64,000 nt of DNA, taken from the NCBI RefSeq assembly GCF_000284255.1, contig NC_017075.1, forward strand, positions 2,914,001 through 2,978,000. Direction: 5' to 3'. Under the pieces are notes generated by a model. It saw only the letters and a program-made list of their open reading frames with translations. It searched no databases and was not told the origin of the DNA. How positions within the stretch are numbered: position 1 is the stretch's first letter; every line of letters begins with the position of its first letter. This DNA comes from Rubrivivax gelatinosus IL144 (GTDB lineage: Bacteria > Pseudomonadota > Gammaproteobacteria > Burkholderiales > Burkholderiaceae_C). Of this stretch, positions 9,795 through 18,235 are shown one piece after another. Both the position numbers and the translations under genes were made by a program.

Positions 9795-11804
9795 TCAGCG
9801 CCCGCCGCGGCGACCACCGCCGCCGCCGCCACCACCACCCCGGCCGCCACGCGGACCGCCGCGGCCACCGCCGCCGTTGGCCTTGCGCAGGAAGGCGTCG
9901 CCGCCGATGTAGCCGACCGAGGTCTGCATCGGGTCGGGCTGGCCGCCCGCGCCACCCTTCTTCGGGCCGCGCGCGCCACGGCCGCCGGCCAGCGGCTTGG
10001 GCTTCTGCACGAAGCGCTTGTCGTAGGTCTGCTGCAGCGGGTTGGGGATCGGGCCGTCCTCGCCGAGGTCACGCACCGGCCGGTCGCGCTGCAGGCCACG
10101 CTTGTCGTAGGTCTGCTGCAGCGGATTCGGGATCGGGCCGTCCTCGGGGATCTCGCGGCGGCGCTGGCGTTCCTGCTGGATCGCGCGCTTGTCGAAGGTC
10201 TGCTGCAGCGGATTCGGGATCGCGGCCTCGCCGGCTTCGCGGCGCTGCGGCTTCGGGCCGCGCGGCGCGCTCTCGGGGGCGTTGCCACCACGGCCGCGCT
10301 TGCCGCGCTTGCCGCGGCGATCACCGCCGGCATCGCGCTGCTCGCCCTCGGGACGCTCGCCGACGCCGGTCATGCGGCGCAGCGAACGAACGTCCTGCTC
10401 GCTCAGGTCGACCCAGACCCCGCGCTTGAGCCCCTTGGGCAGCACGACCGAGCCGTAGCGGATGCGGATCAGCCGGCTCACCGCGTGGCCGACGGCGTCG
10501 AAGAGCTTGCGCACCTCGCGGTTGCGGCCTTCGGTGATGACGCAGCGGTACCACTGGTTGGCGCCTTCGCCGCCGCCGTTCTCGATGCTCTTGAAGCCGC
10601 AGCGCTGGCCGTCGATCTCGACGCCTTCGAGCAGCTTCTGGCGCGCGGCGTCGTCCAGGCCGCCGAGCGAACGCACGGCGTACTCGCGTTCGACGCCGAA
10701 GCGCGGGTGCATCAGCTGGTTGGCCAGTTCGCCGGAGTTGGTGAACAGCAGCAGGCCTTCGGTGTTGATGTCCAGGCGGCCGACCGACTGCCACTTGCCC
10801 TGGTGCAGCTTGGGCAGGCGGCGGAAGACCGTCGGCCGCTGCTGCGGGTCGTCGTGGGTGACGACCTCGCCGGCCGGCTTGTGATAGGCGATGACGCGGG
10901 TCGGCGGCGGCGCGATGCGGTAGCGCACCGGCTTGCCGCCGACGGCGATGCGGTCACCGGCGGCGATGCGCTGGCCGATGTGCGCCGGCTCGCCGTTCAC
11001 GGTGATGCGCCCTTCCAGGATCATCTGCTCCATGTCGCGACGCGAGCCGATGCCGGCCTGGGCCAGCACCTTGTGCAGCTTGGGCGCGTCGGGTTCCGGC
11101 GCGAGCACGCGCTTGGCCGGCAGCGGCGGCGCTTCGTCGCCGGCTTCGGCGTCCCAGACGCCCGACAGCACGCTGGCGAAGACCTCGCCGACGTCGGCCG
11201 GCGGCAGTTGCGGCGCCGGCGCGGTCTCGGGGGCCTCGTCGTCGCCGGCGACGTCTTCGCCCTCGGCGGCCGGGGCGGCGGCGTCGCGCGGCGCACGTTC
11301 GGCGCGCTCGCCACGGCGGCCACGACGGCGGTTGCGGCTGCGGCGCGGGGCGTCGCCTTCGGCGCCGGCTTCGGCCGGCGCGGCGTCGGCGCCCTCGCCT
11401 GCCGGCTCGGCAGACGGTTCGGCCGCGTGTTCCGGCGCGGGGGCGGGCTCGGCGCGCGGCGGCGCTTCGGCCGGAACCACCGTCGGCGCCGGCTCGGGCG
11501 CGCGCTCGGCAGCGGCGGCCGGCAGCGACTCGACGACGGCCACAGGCTCGGCCGCCGGCGCCTCGGCGGCGGCGGCCTTCTTCGTCGTGCGCCGGCGGCG
11601 CGGCTTGGCTTCGGCGGCGGGTTCGGCCGCGGCCTCGGGCGCGGGCGCCTCGGGAGCCGCAACGGCCTCGGCTGCCGGCGCGACGTCGGCGGCGGGCGCC
11701 TCGGCCTTCTTGCGCGGCGCGCGGCGCTTTTTCGGCGGCGCCTCGTCGGCGGGAGGCACGGCGGCGATCGGGTCCGGCGTGGATTCGGCGTCGTTCGAGC
11801 TCAT
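9795..11804 (-). CDS. rluB: RsuA/RluB-family pseudouridine synthase with long disordered ends
   Basis: RluB-type enzymes convert U2605 of 23S rRNA to pseudouridine. The 669-residue product is about twice the usual size. Residues 1 to about 230 are Ala/Glu/Pro-rich and disordered, with basic patches such as PRRRRTTKKA and RRSRNRRRGRRGERAER. The S4 domain follows (about 237-285, KLHKVLAQAGIGSRRDMEQM). The catalytic domain carries GRLDINTEGLLL (Asp about 346) and RNREVRKLFDAVGH. After residue 500 the tail is basic, with three copies of PNPLQQT(F/Y)DKR at about 527-594, a motif QPDPMQTSVGYIG, and a Gly/Arg run at the end. The start is ATG 11804. The catalytic core assigns the family; the exact target uridine is inferred from homology. 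Confidence 0.85.
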   Translation of the reverse strand: MSSNDAESTPDPIAAVPPADEAPPKKRRAPRKKAEAPAADVAPAAEAVAAPEAPAPEAAAEPAAEAKPRRRRTTKKAAAAEAPAAEPVAVVESLPAAAAERAPEPAPTVVPAEAPPRAEPAPAPEHAAEPSAEPAGEGADAAPAEAGAEGDAPRRSRNRRRGRRGERAERAPRDAAAPAAEGEDVAGDDEAPETAPAPQLPPADVGEVFASVLSGVWDAEAGDEAPPLPAKRVLAPEPDAPKLHKVLAQAGIGSRRDMEQMILEGRITVNGEPAHIGQRIAAGDRIAVGGKPVRYRIAPPPTRVIAYHKPAGEVVTHDDPQQRPTVFRRLPKLHQGKWQSVGRLDINTEGLLLFTNSGELANQLMHPRFGVEREYAVRSLGGLDDAARQKLLEGVEIDGQRCGFKSIENGGGEGANQWYRCVITEGRNREVRKLFDAVGHAVSRLIRIRYGSVVLPKGLKRGVWVDLSEQDVRSLRRMTGVGERPEGEQRDAGGDRRGKRGKRGRGGNAPESAPRGPKPQRREAGEAAIPNPLQQTFDKRAIQQERQRRREIPEDGPIPNPLQQTYDKRGLQRDRPVRDLGEDGPIPNPLQQTYDKRFVQKPKPLAGGRGARGPKKGGAGGQPDPMQTSVGYIGGDAFLRKANGGGGRGGPRGGRGGGGGGGGGRRGGR

Positions 11805-11817
11805 GCGATCTCGTCGT

Positions 11818-12516
11818 TCAGGAAGTGGTGTCGGGGCCGGAAGCGCCTTCGGGCGTTCCGGTGATGGGGGTGGACGCCTCGGCGTCCGCCGTCTCGGGGG
11901 CAATCGGCGCTGCAGCGTCGGCTTCGTCCAGCGGCAGCTGGGCCTGACCGTCACCGAGCAGCGAAGGCTGGTCTTCGAGCGCCTCGAGCATCGCCGTCGG
12001 CGCTTCGCCGCCGTCCAGCGGCGGCAGCTGATCCAGGCTCTTCAGGCCCAGGTCGTCGAGGAACTGGCGCGTCGTCGCGTACAGCGCCGGGCGGCCGGGG
12101 GCCTCGCGGTAGCCGATGACCTCGACCCAGCCGCGATCCTCGAGCTGCTTGACGATCTGGCTGCTGACGGTGACGCCGCGGATGTCCTCGATGTCGCCGC
12201 GTGTCACCGGCTGGCGGTAGGCGACGATGGCCAGCGTCTCCAGCGCAGCACGCGAATACTTGGGCGGCTTCTCGGGGTTCAGGCGATCGAGGAACTCGCG
12301 CATCTCCGGCCGGCTCTGGAAGCGCCAGCCCGAGGCCAGCGCGACCAGCTCGACACCGCGGCCGCGCCAGTCGGACGCCAGCTCGTCGAGCAGCGTGCGA
12401 AGCGTGTCGGCGCCGACCTGGTCGTCGAAGAGCACGCGCATCTCGCGCAGCGGCAGGGGCCGGTCCGCGCAGATGAGCGCCGTCTCGAGGACGCGCTTCG
12501 CCTCCGAAGTGTTCAT
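11818..12516 (-). CDS. scpB: Segregation and condensation protein B
   Basis: ScpB is a winged-helix subunit of the SMC-ScpAB condensin. The 232-residue product shows the two family motifs [17 protein letters not shown] near the N-terminus and [20 protein letters not shown] with [17 protein letters not shown] in the second winged helix. The last 60 residues form an acidic, low-complexity tail ([20 protein letters not shown] onward) that is variable in homologues. It ends 13 bases before rluB; scpB-rluB adjacency is common. The 130 bases upstream (12517-12646) show nothing recognisable. Confidence 0.93.
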   Translation of the reverse strand: MNTSEAKRVLETALICADRPLPLREMRVLFDDQVGADTLRTLLDELASDWRGRGVELVALASGWRFQSRPEMREFLDRLNPEKPPKYSRAALETLAIVAYRQPVTRGDIEDIRGVTVSSQIVKQLEDRGWVEVIGYREAPGRPALYATTRQFLDDLGLKSLDQLPPLDGGEAPTAMLEALEDQPSLLGDGQAQLPLDEADAAAPIAPETADAEASTPITGTPEGASGPDTTS

Positions 12517-12646
12517 TCGCCTGAGCTCAGGGAGCCTGCGGGCGGCAGGCGGGGTCGTTCGTTGGGTCGGGCCGGCGCGAGGGCCGGGGCGAGGACTCGC
12601 CGAAGGTCGGGATCGCGCGGCAGCGGCCAGCAGCGCCCGGACATTG

Positions 12647-13600
12647 TCAATCGAGCGGGATTGTAACCCCAGCAATGGCCCGCCATGCGGTCGAGAAATC
12701 CTCGGGCGGCGGACAGCCGAAGGACAGCGGCGCGCGCGTGACCGGATGCTCGAGTTCCAGCCGCACCGCATGCAGCGCCTGGCGCACCATGCCCAGCGCC
12801 GGCCGGCCGCCGTAGACCGCATCGGCCACGAGCGGATGGCCGCGCGAGGCCAGGTGCACGCGGATCTGGTGCGTGCGCCCGGTGTGCAGCGTGCAGCGCA
12901 CGGCGCTGAGGCCCTCGTGCTGCGCCAGGCACTCGACGTCGGTGCGCGCCGGCTTGCCCGAGGCGACGACGGCCATGCGCACGCGCGACACCGGATCGCG
13001 GCCGATCGGCGCGTCGATGCGCTGCGTGGCCACCGCACCCTGCGCCAGCGCCAGGTAGCGCCGGTGCACGTCGCGCGCGGCGATGTCGCGCACCAGCGCG
13101 GTCACCGCCGGCAGGCTCTTGCCGACCATCATCACGCCCGAGGTGTCCTTGTCCAGCCGGTGCACGATGCCGGCGCGCGGCAAGGTGCTCGCGGCCGCGT
13201 GGTGCGCCAGCAGGCCGTTGAGCAGCGTGCCCGACCAGTTGCCCGGCGCCGGGTGCACGACCAGGCCCGCGGGCTTGTCCAGCACCAGCAGGTGCTCGTC
13301 CTCGTACAGGATGGACAGCGCCATCGGCTGCGGGCGGAAGGCACGGCTCTCGTCGGTCGGCACCAGCTCGACCTCGACACGCTGGCCGGCCTTCACGCGC
13401 CGCGAGGCGGCGCCCGCCTGCTGGCCGTCCAGACGCACGTGGCCCAGGTCGATCAGGTGCTGCAGATGGCTGCGCGAGAACTCGCCGGCCATCGACACCA
13501 GCACGCGGTCCAGGCGTTCGCCGTGCTGCGCGGCCTCGACGACGGCCGCACGCGTCTCGACGGCGTCGTCGGTGCCGCCCTCGTCCTCGGCACCGTCCAC
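12647..13600 (-). CDS. rluD: 23S rRNA pseudouridine synthase RluD
   Basis: RluD makes pseudouridines 1911, 1915 and 1917 in helix 69 of 23S rRNA. The product has an N-terminal S4 domain ([20 protein letters not shown]), the catalytic motif [19 protein letters not shown] with the nucleophilic Asp, and [12 protein letters not shown]. The start is uncertain. Coding base composition begins near 13640, and the only in-frame start codon after that is GTG 13600 (317 residues); GTG 13666 would give 339 residues but would lie across the putative divergent -10 elements. It is divergent from bamD, the conserved rluD/bamD arrangement. Confidence 0.9.
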   Translation of the reverse strand: MDGAEDEGGTDDAVETRAAVVEAAQHGERLDRVLVSMAGEFSRSHLQHLIDLGHVRLDGQQAGAASRRVKAGQRVEVELVPTDESRAFRPQPMALSILYEDEHLLVLDKPAGLVVHPAPGNWSGTLLNGLLAHHAAASTLPRAGIVHRLDKDTSGVMMVGKSLPAVTALVRDIAARDVHRRYLALAQGAVATQRIDAPIGRDPVSRVRMAVVASGKPARTDVECLAQHEGLSAVRCTLHTGRTHQIRVHLASRGHPLVADAVYGGRPALGMVRQALHAVRLELEHPVTRAPLSFGCPPPEDFSTAWRAIAGVTIPLD

Positions 13601-13644
13601 CGGGGGCGCCGGGACATCGTGCGCGGGCGACGAGGTCGCCTCCC

Positions 13645-13650
13645 TATAAT
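13645..13650 (+). promoter_or_regulatory. -10 element of bamD, overlapping a divergent -10
   Basis: Perfect TATAAT on the plus strand, 35 bases before the bamD ATG. The complementary strand reads TTATAG at the same place (13644-13649), so the site may also serve rluD. No convincing -35 is seen on either side. Confidence 0.55.
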
Positions 13651-13685
13651 CGGCGGCTTTTGGCACGCTTGCGGCACGCTTTCCG

Positions 13686-14504
13686 ATGACCTTCTCCCAG
13701 AGGTGGCGCCTTGCGCCCGTAGCCGTTTCGACGGCCGTGATGGTGGCCACGCTGCTGGCTGGCTGCGGCTCGACCCAAAAGGAAGAGCGCGCCGACGTGG
13801 CGGCCGAAAAATTGTATGCGGACGCCAAGGACAGCATGGAGGCCGGCAGCTACGACCAGGCCATCAAGTCCCTGGCGCGCGTCGAAGGCCTGGCCGCCGG
13901 CACCCAGCTCGCGCAGCAGTCGCAGCTCGACCTCGCCTACCTGTACTGGAAGACGAGCGAGAAGGCGCAGGCGCTGACGACGATCGAGCGCTTCATCAAG
14001 CTCAACCCCTCGAGCCCGGCGCTGGACTACGCGATGTACCTGCGTGGCCTGATCAACTTCAACGAGGACATGGGCCTGTTCGGGCGCATCGCCAACCAGG
14101 ACCTGTCCGAACGCGACCAGCGCGCCGCGCGCGACGCCTACCAGTCCTTCAAGCAGCTCGTCGAGCAGTTCCCGGCGTCGAAGTACGCGCCCGACGCCCG
14201 GCAGCGAATGGACTACATCGTCAACTCGCTGGCGGCCTACGAAGTGCACGTCGCGCGCTACTACTACAAGCGCGGCGCCTACGTGGCCGCGGCCAACCGC
14301 GCGCAGCAGGCGGTGACCGAGTTCCAGCGCTCGCCAGCGGCCGAGGAAGGCCTGTACCTGATGGTGCAGAGCTACGACCGCCTGCAGCTCGCCCAGCTGC
14401 GCGACGACGCGCTGCGCGTGCTGCAGCAGAACTACCCCGACAGCCGCTTCCTCGCCCAGGCCGTCGAGCAGGACAAGCCGCGCGCCTGGTGGAAGCTCTG
14501 GTGA
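13686..14504 (+). CDS. bamD: Outer membrane assembly lipoprotein BamD
   Basis: BamD is the essential TPR lipoprotein of the BAM complex. The 272-residue product has a lipoprotein signal (lipobox LLAGC, Cys27), then helical repeats: AEKLYADAKDSMEAGSYDQA, LDLAYLYWKTSEKAQALTTI and SKYAPDARQRMDYIVNSLA. Length and repeat number agree with the family (ComL/YfiO). It is the first plus-strand gene, transcribed away from rluD from a near-perfect -10, and followed by a strong terminator. With bamB this window encodes two of the accessory BAM lipoproteins. Confidence 0.95.
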   Translation: MTFSQRWRLAPVAVSTAVMVATLLAGCGSTQKEERADVAAEKLYADAKDSMEAGSYDQAIKSLARVEGLAAGTQLAQQSQLDLAYLYWKTSEKAQALTTIERFIKLNPSSPALDYAMYLRGLINFNEDMGLFGRIANQDLSERDQRAARDAYQSFKQLVEQFPASKYAPDARQRMDYIVNSLAAYEVHVARYYYKRGAYVAAANRAQQAVTEFQRSPAAEEGLYLMVQSYDRLQLAQLRDDALRVLQQNYPDSRFLAQAVEQDKPRAWWKLW

Positions 14505-14532
14505 CGCGCCGGCGCCCGCCGCGCTGATCGAC

Positions 14533-14560
14533 AGGCCGCCTTCGGGCGGCCTTCGTCTTT
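14533..14560 (+). terminator. Rho-independent terminator of bamD
   Basis: Eight-base-pair stem AGGCCGCC/GGCGGCCT closed by a TTCG tetraloop, followed by TTCGTCTTT. It lies 28 bases after the bamD stop and before the convergent dinG end. Confidence 0.8.
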
Positions 14561-14590
14561 GTGCCCGAGCCTGCGGGCGGCGCCCGGCCG

Positions 14591-16561
14591 TCAGTGCTCG
14601 GCGGCGAGCTCGTGCAGCCAGTCCAGCGCTTCGTCCTCCGAGCCCACCCAGGACATCGGCGGCAGCGCCGCACGCAGCCGCGTGCCGTAGCCCATCTGGC
14701 GCATGCGCGGGTCGCAGACGACGAGCAGCCCGCGGTCGGTCTCGGTGCGGATCAGGCGCCCGGCGCCCTGCTTCAGCGACACCGCGGCCTCGGCGACGAA
14801 GTAGGCGTCGAAGGGATCGCGGCCCTCGGCACGCAGCTGGCGCACACGGGCCTCGACCAGCGGGTCGTTGGGCGGCGGGAACGGCAGCTTGTCGATCAGC
14901 ACGCACTGCAGCGCGTCACCCGGCATGTCGATGCCTTCCCAGAAGCTCTGCGAGCCGACCAGCACCGCGCCGCGGCCGTCGCCGAAGCGCTGCAGCAGCG
15001 CGCGCCGCGGCTGCGTGCCCTGCACCAGGATCTCCAGCGACTGGCCCTGCCACTCGGCCTCGGTTCGCAGCGCCTCGGCGATCTGCGGCAGCACGCGCAG
15101 CGTCGTCGTCAGCACGAAGGTGCGGCCGCCGAGCGCCGCGGCCAGCCGCGCCGCCAGCGAGCCCACCGCCGCCGGGTGCGCGGCTTCGTTGGGTTTCGGG
15201 AAGCGTGTCGGGATCCAGGCCCGGGCGTGGTTCGGGTAGTCGAAGGGGCTGCCGACACGCAGCGTCGTCGCATCTTCCAGCCCGGTGGCCGAGGTGAACC
15301 AGGCCAGGCCGTCGTCCTCGCCCAGCGTCGCCGAGGTGAAGATCCAGGCCCGCGGCGCGGCCTGGCGCTGCTCGGTCAGCATGTCGCGGATGTCCAGCGG
15401 CGACTCGACGAGCCTGGCCTGCAGCGGCGACAGGTCGATCCAGCGCACGCGGCCGTCGGCGGCCTCGTCGGCGAAACGCCCGGCCAGCTCGGCGATCGAG
15501 CGCACACGCTCCTGCAGACGCACGAAGTCGGGGCCGACGGCGGCGACGCCGGCCAGCGCGTCGGCGGCCGCGTCGGCCGCGGCCGCCAGCGCCGCCAGCG
15601 GCTCCTGCAGCCGGCCGTCGCGGGCGCGTTCGTCCCAGCGCAGCTTGATGACGCCGCGCACCTCGCGCAGCGCGCCGGCGCAGGCCAGGCGCAGTTCGCG
15701 TGCCGCCTTCTCCAGCCCGGCCTGCAGCTCGTGCCAGGGCATCAGGCCGCGTGCCTGCGCCAGGCCGACGGCCAGCAGGTCGCGGCCGACGTCGAGCACC
15801 TGGGCCGTGCCCAGCATCGTGCCGAGGAACTGCACCCCGGTCTCGACGAGCTGGTGGGCCTCGTCGAAGACCGCCGCGTCGACCGTCGGCAGCAGTTCGG
15901 CCACGCCGCTGTCGCGCAGCGCCATGTCGGCGAAGAACAGGTGGTGGTTGACGACGACCAGATCGGCGGCCATCGCGTCGCGCCGCGCCTGCATCACGTG
16001 GCAGTTGCGGTGCTCGGGACAGTCGGTGCCCAGGCAGTTGTCGCGTGTCGAGGTGACGATCGGGATCACCGGCGAGCGTTCGTCCAGGCCTTCGAGCTCG
16101 GCGAGGTCGCCGCTGCGGGTGGACAAGGCCCAGGTCTCGACGCGTGCGAGCTGGCGCACGGCGAAGCGGTCGGGCAGCTCGGCCGTCGTGCGCGCCTGTG
16201 CCAGGCGGTGGCGGCAGAGGTAGCTGGCGCGGCCCTTGAGCAGCGCCATGCGCACCGGCACGCCCAGCGCCTGCACCAGGCGCGGCAGGTCGCGCAGGAA
16301 GAGCTGGTCCTGCAGGCTCTTGGTCGCGGTGCTGACCAGCGCGCGCCGGTCCGACAGCAGCAGCGGCACCAGGTACGCGAAGGTCTTGCCGACGCCGGTG
16401 CCGGCTTCGGCGACCAGGGTCTCGCGGTCTTCGACGGCGCGCGCTACGGCCAGCGCCAGGCGGTCCTGCTGCTCGCGCGGGATGAAGTGGCTGTCGTGGC
16501 GCGCGAGCGCGCCATCGCTCGCGAAGGCCTCCGCGACGCGGTCGGCGAGATCCTGGCTCAC
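14591..16561 (-). CDS. dinG: DinG/YoaA-family ATP-dependent DNA helicase
   Basis: XPD-like superfamily 2 iron-sulfur helicase acting on DNA repair and replication-transcription conflicts. The 656-residue product has Walker A AEAGTGVGKT (51-60), the DEAH box at 233-236 and C-terminal helicase motifs (VLVGSQSFWEGIDMPG, KQGAGRLIRTETDRG). Four cysteines placed for an Fe-S cluster are present (Cys116, Cys176, Cys181, Cys187). Length and lack of an exonuclease domain fit DinG or YoaA; I cannot separate the two paralogues by sequence alone. It starts with GTG 16561, overlapping the stop of the DUF465 gene (GTGA). Confidence 0.88.
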   Translation of the reverse strand: MSQDLADRVAEAFASDGALARHDSHFIPREQQDRLALAVARAVEDRETLVAEAGTGVGKTFAYLVPLLLSDRRALVSTATKSLQDQLFLRDLPRLVQALGVPVRMALLKGRASYLCRHRLAQARTTAELPDRFAVRQLARVETWALSTRSGDLAELEGLDERSPVIPIVTSTRDNCLGTDCPEHRNCHVMQARRDAMAADLVVVNHHLFFADMALRDSGVAELLPTVDAAVFDEAHQLVETGVQFLGTMLGTAQVLDVGRDLLAVGLAQARGLMPWHELQAGLEKAARELRLACAGALREVRGVIKLRWDERARDGRLQEPLAALAAAADAAADALAGVAAVGPDFVRLQERVRSIAELAGRFADEAADGRVRWIDLSPLQARLVESPLDIRDMLTEQRQAAPRAWIFTSATLGEDDGLAWFTSATGLEDATTLRVGSPFDYPNHARAWIPTRFPKPNEAAHPAAVGSLAARLAAALGGRTFVLTTTLRVLPQIAEALRTEAEWQGQSLEILVQGTQPRRALLQRFGDGRGAVLVGSQSFWEGIDMPGDALQCVLIDKLPFPPPNDPLVEARVRQLRAEGRDPFDAYFVAEAAVSLKQGAGRLIRTETDRGLLVVCDPRMRQMGYGTRLRAALPPMSWVGSEDEALDWLHELAAEH

Positions 16562-16761
16562 GCGGGTTCGGGGGGTTCGAGCGCGTTCTCGAGCTGGGCG
16601 ATGCGGTCGCGCAGCGCCAGACGGCGTTTCTTCAGGCGGCGCAGCACGAGGTCGTCGGCAGGGGTGGCAATGAGGTGGCGGTCGATGAGGTCGTCGAGAT
16701 CGGCGTGCTCGATGCGCAGCTCGATGAGGAGCCGTTGCGGCGAATGCAGGTTGTCGTCCAT
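16558..16761 (-). CDS. YdcH-like DUF465 small helical protein
   Basis: A 67-residue protein with the DUF465 pattern: an N-terminal amphipathic helix RLLIELRIEHADLDDLIDR and a second helix LVLRRLKKRRLALRDRIAQL with a basic LKKRRLALRD core. Its cellular role is unknown. It is translationally coupled to dinG by a GTGA overlap and is divergent from the PP2C gene, 42 bases away. A TATAAA element reading toward it lies at 16789-16794. Confidence 0.85.
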   Translation of the reverse strand: MDDNLHSPQRLLIELRIEHADLDDLIDRHLIATPADDLVLRRLKKRRLALRDRIAQLENALEPPEPA

Positions 16762-16788
16762 GGGCGCACCGGAGGCCGGATGGCCGAG

Positions 16789-16796
16789 TTTATAGT
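16789..16796. promoter_or_regulatory. Symmetric divergent -10 (PP2C gene / DUF465-dinG)
   Basis: The octamer TTTATAGT reads TATAGT on the plus strand (16791-16796, 7 bases before the PP2C ATG) and TATAAA on the minus strand (16794-16789, 27 bases before the DUF465 ATG). The two -10 candidates overlap, which would force RNA polymerase to choose a direction. No -35 element is obvious. Confidence 0.45.
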
Positions 16797-16803
16797 CGGC
16801 CGC

Positions 16804-17580
16804 ATGCCGCCCCCTGCTGCCGCCCGGTCCGCGTTCCGCATCAGCGCCACCACCGCCCTGCACCGGGGCGACCGCGCCTACCAGCAGGACCAGGTGGCGA
16901 TCGTGGCGCACGCGCGCATCAACGGCTGCGCGCTGGCCGTCGTCGCCGACGGCATGGGCGGCAAGAGCGGCGGGCGCAAGGCCGCCGACCAGGTGCAGCT
17001 GACCGCACGCCAGCTCTTCGAACGCTTCGTTCCGAGCGAGGACGCGGCAGCGCAGATGCTGAGCCAGCTGGTCACCGAGTCGCACCTGATGATCAAGCTG
17101 ACCGCGATCACCGCCGAGGAGGAGCCGCACAGCACGGTGGCCGCCTACCTGGTGCTGCCCGACCTGAGCTGCGAGGTCGTGCACGCCGGCGATTCGCGCG
17201 TCTACCACTTCCGCGGCGCCGAGATGCTCTGGCGCACCACCGACCACTCCTTCGTGCAGCGCCTCATCGACGAGGGCAAGCTGAGCGAGGAGGCGGCCAA
17301 CACCCACCCGCAGTCCAATCTGCTGACCGGCTGCCTGGGCACGCACTCGGACCCGCCGGTGGCGCTGCACCGCATCGAGCGGCTGGAGCCGGGCGACACG
17401 CTGATGGCCTGCAGCGACGGCCTGTGGCACTACTTCACGCCCAAGGAACTGGGCGCGATCGTGCACGCGCTGCCGCCGCGCGAGGCCGGCGAGATGCTGG
17501 TCAACAAGGCGCGCCAGCGGGCCCGCGGCGGCGGCGACAACCTGTCGCTGGCGCTGATGCGCTTCGAGGCGCTGAAGTAG
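16804..17580 (+). CDS. PP2C-family serine/threonine protein phosphatase
   Basis: Mn/Mg-dependent protein phosphatase of the PPM family. The 258-residue product shows the metal-binding motifs in order: GDRAYQQDQ near residue 20, VADGMGGKSGG, VVHAGDSRVYHF, MACSDGLWHY and GGGDNLSLALMRF at the C-terminus. It is a stand-alone catalytic domain without a membrane segment. I chose ATG 16804 because the fold begins shortly after it; upstream in-frame starts run into the divergent promoter and the DUF465 gene. No Ser/Thr kinase lies nearby, so the substrate is unknown. The -10 sits 7 bases before the ATG, so the mRNA may be leaderless. Confidence 0.88.
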   Translation: MPPPAAARSAFRISATTALHRGDRAYQQDQVAIVAHARINGCALAVVADGMGGKSGGRKAADQVQLTARQLFERFVPSEDAAAQMLSQLVTESHLMIKLTAITAEEEPHSTVAAYLVLPDLSCEVVHAGDSRVYHFRGAEMLWRTTDHSFVQRLIDEGKLSEEAANTHPQSNLLTGCLGTHSDPPVALHRIERLEPGDTLMACSDGLWHYFTPKELGAIVHALPPREAGEMLVNKARQRARGGGDNLSLALMRFEALK

Positions 17581-17592
17581 CCGCCCCCGGCC

Positions 17593-18207
17593 CTAGTTCT
17601 TCGGGATCTCGGGCCGCGCCGGCAGCGGCGTCGACGGCTTCTTGTCCTTGGCGCGGCGGTCGGCCTCGCGTTCGGAAATGCGGGCGCGGTCCTCGGCAGC
17701 CTGCTGGCGCAGGTCCTCGGCGGCCTGGGCCCGGCGCTGGGCACGTGCGGCCTCGTCGCGCGCGCGCTGCGCGCGTTCGGCGGCCGACGGCGTCTGCGGC
17801 GCGCGTGCGGCGGGTGCCGATGCCGCCTCGCGGATCACCGGCGCCGGCTGCGCCGGCATCGGCGGGCGTGCGGCGGCCTCGCGCTGCTTCTCCTCGATGG
17901 CCTGCAGGCGCGCCGCGGCACGGCGGCGGCGGCCCTGCTCGTCGAGCACCAGCTCCTGGTGCTTGAGGCGACCCAGGGTCTCGCGGCGCCGGGCCTTGGC
18001 CTCGTCGACGCAGGCGGTGACGACGAAGCGTTTGCGGCACTCGGCCTCCTCGGCCGCGTAGCGCGACTCGGCAGCGCTGCGTTCGGCGGCGATGCGGCTG
18101 CGCTCGGCGCGGTCGTCGAGATCCGAGGTGGCGGAAGCCGCCAGCGCGGCCCAGGAGGCGGCCAGCAGCGGCAGCGCGGCCAGCGGCGGGAGAAGACGGC
18201 GATACAT
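17593..18207 (-). CDS. Unknown periplasmic charged helical protein
   Basis: I do not recognise a characterised family. The 204-residue product has a cleavable signal peptide (LLPPLAALPLLAASWAALAA), then an Arg/Glu/Ala-rich region with two cysteines in AEECRKRFVVTACVDEAKAR-like context (residues about 55-67), a coiled-coil stretch and an Ala/Pro hinge. A second charged helix ([20 protein letters not shown]) follows, and the protein ends in a Lys/Pro tail. The cysteine pair near the mature N-terminus could form a disulfide. Similar short proteins occur in Burkholderiales beside zapE, as far as I recall. It lies 28 bases after zapE and ends convergent to the PP2C gene. Confidence 0.65.
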   Translation of the reverse strand: MYRRLLPPLAALPLLAASWAALAASATSDLDDRAERSRIAAERSAAESRYAAEEAECRKRFVVTACVDEAKARRRETLGRLKHQELVLDEQGRRRRAAARLQAIEEKQREAAARPPMPAQPAPVIREAASAPAARAPQTPSAAERAQRARDEAARAQRRAQAAEDLRQQAAEDRARISEREADRRAKDKKPSTPLPARPEIPKN

Positions 18208-18235
18208 CGGCGGGAGTGTGCCCGAGGGCGAAGCT

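Noticed and set aside
10015..10221. CRISPR-like array (three 36-base repeats)
   Set aside because: The repeats are in frame inside rluB and code for a repeated peptide; spacing follows the protein and no cas gene is near.
13601..13666. Longer RluD starting at GTG 13666
   Set aside because: The first codons lack the GC-rich third positions of the rest and overlap the divergent -10 elements.
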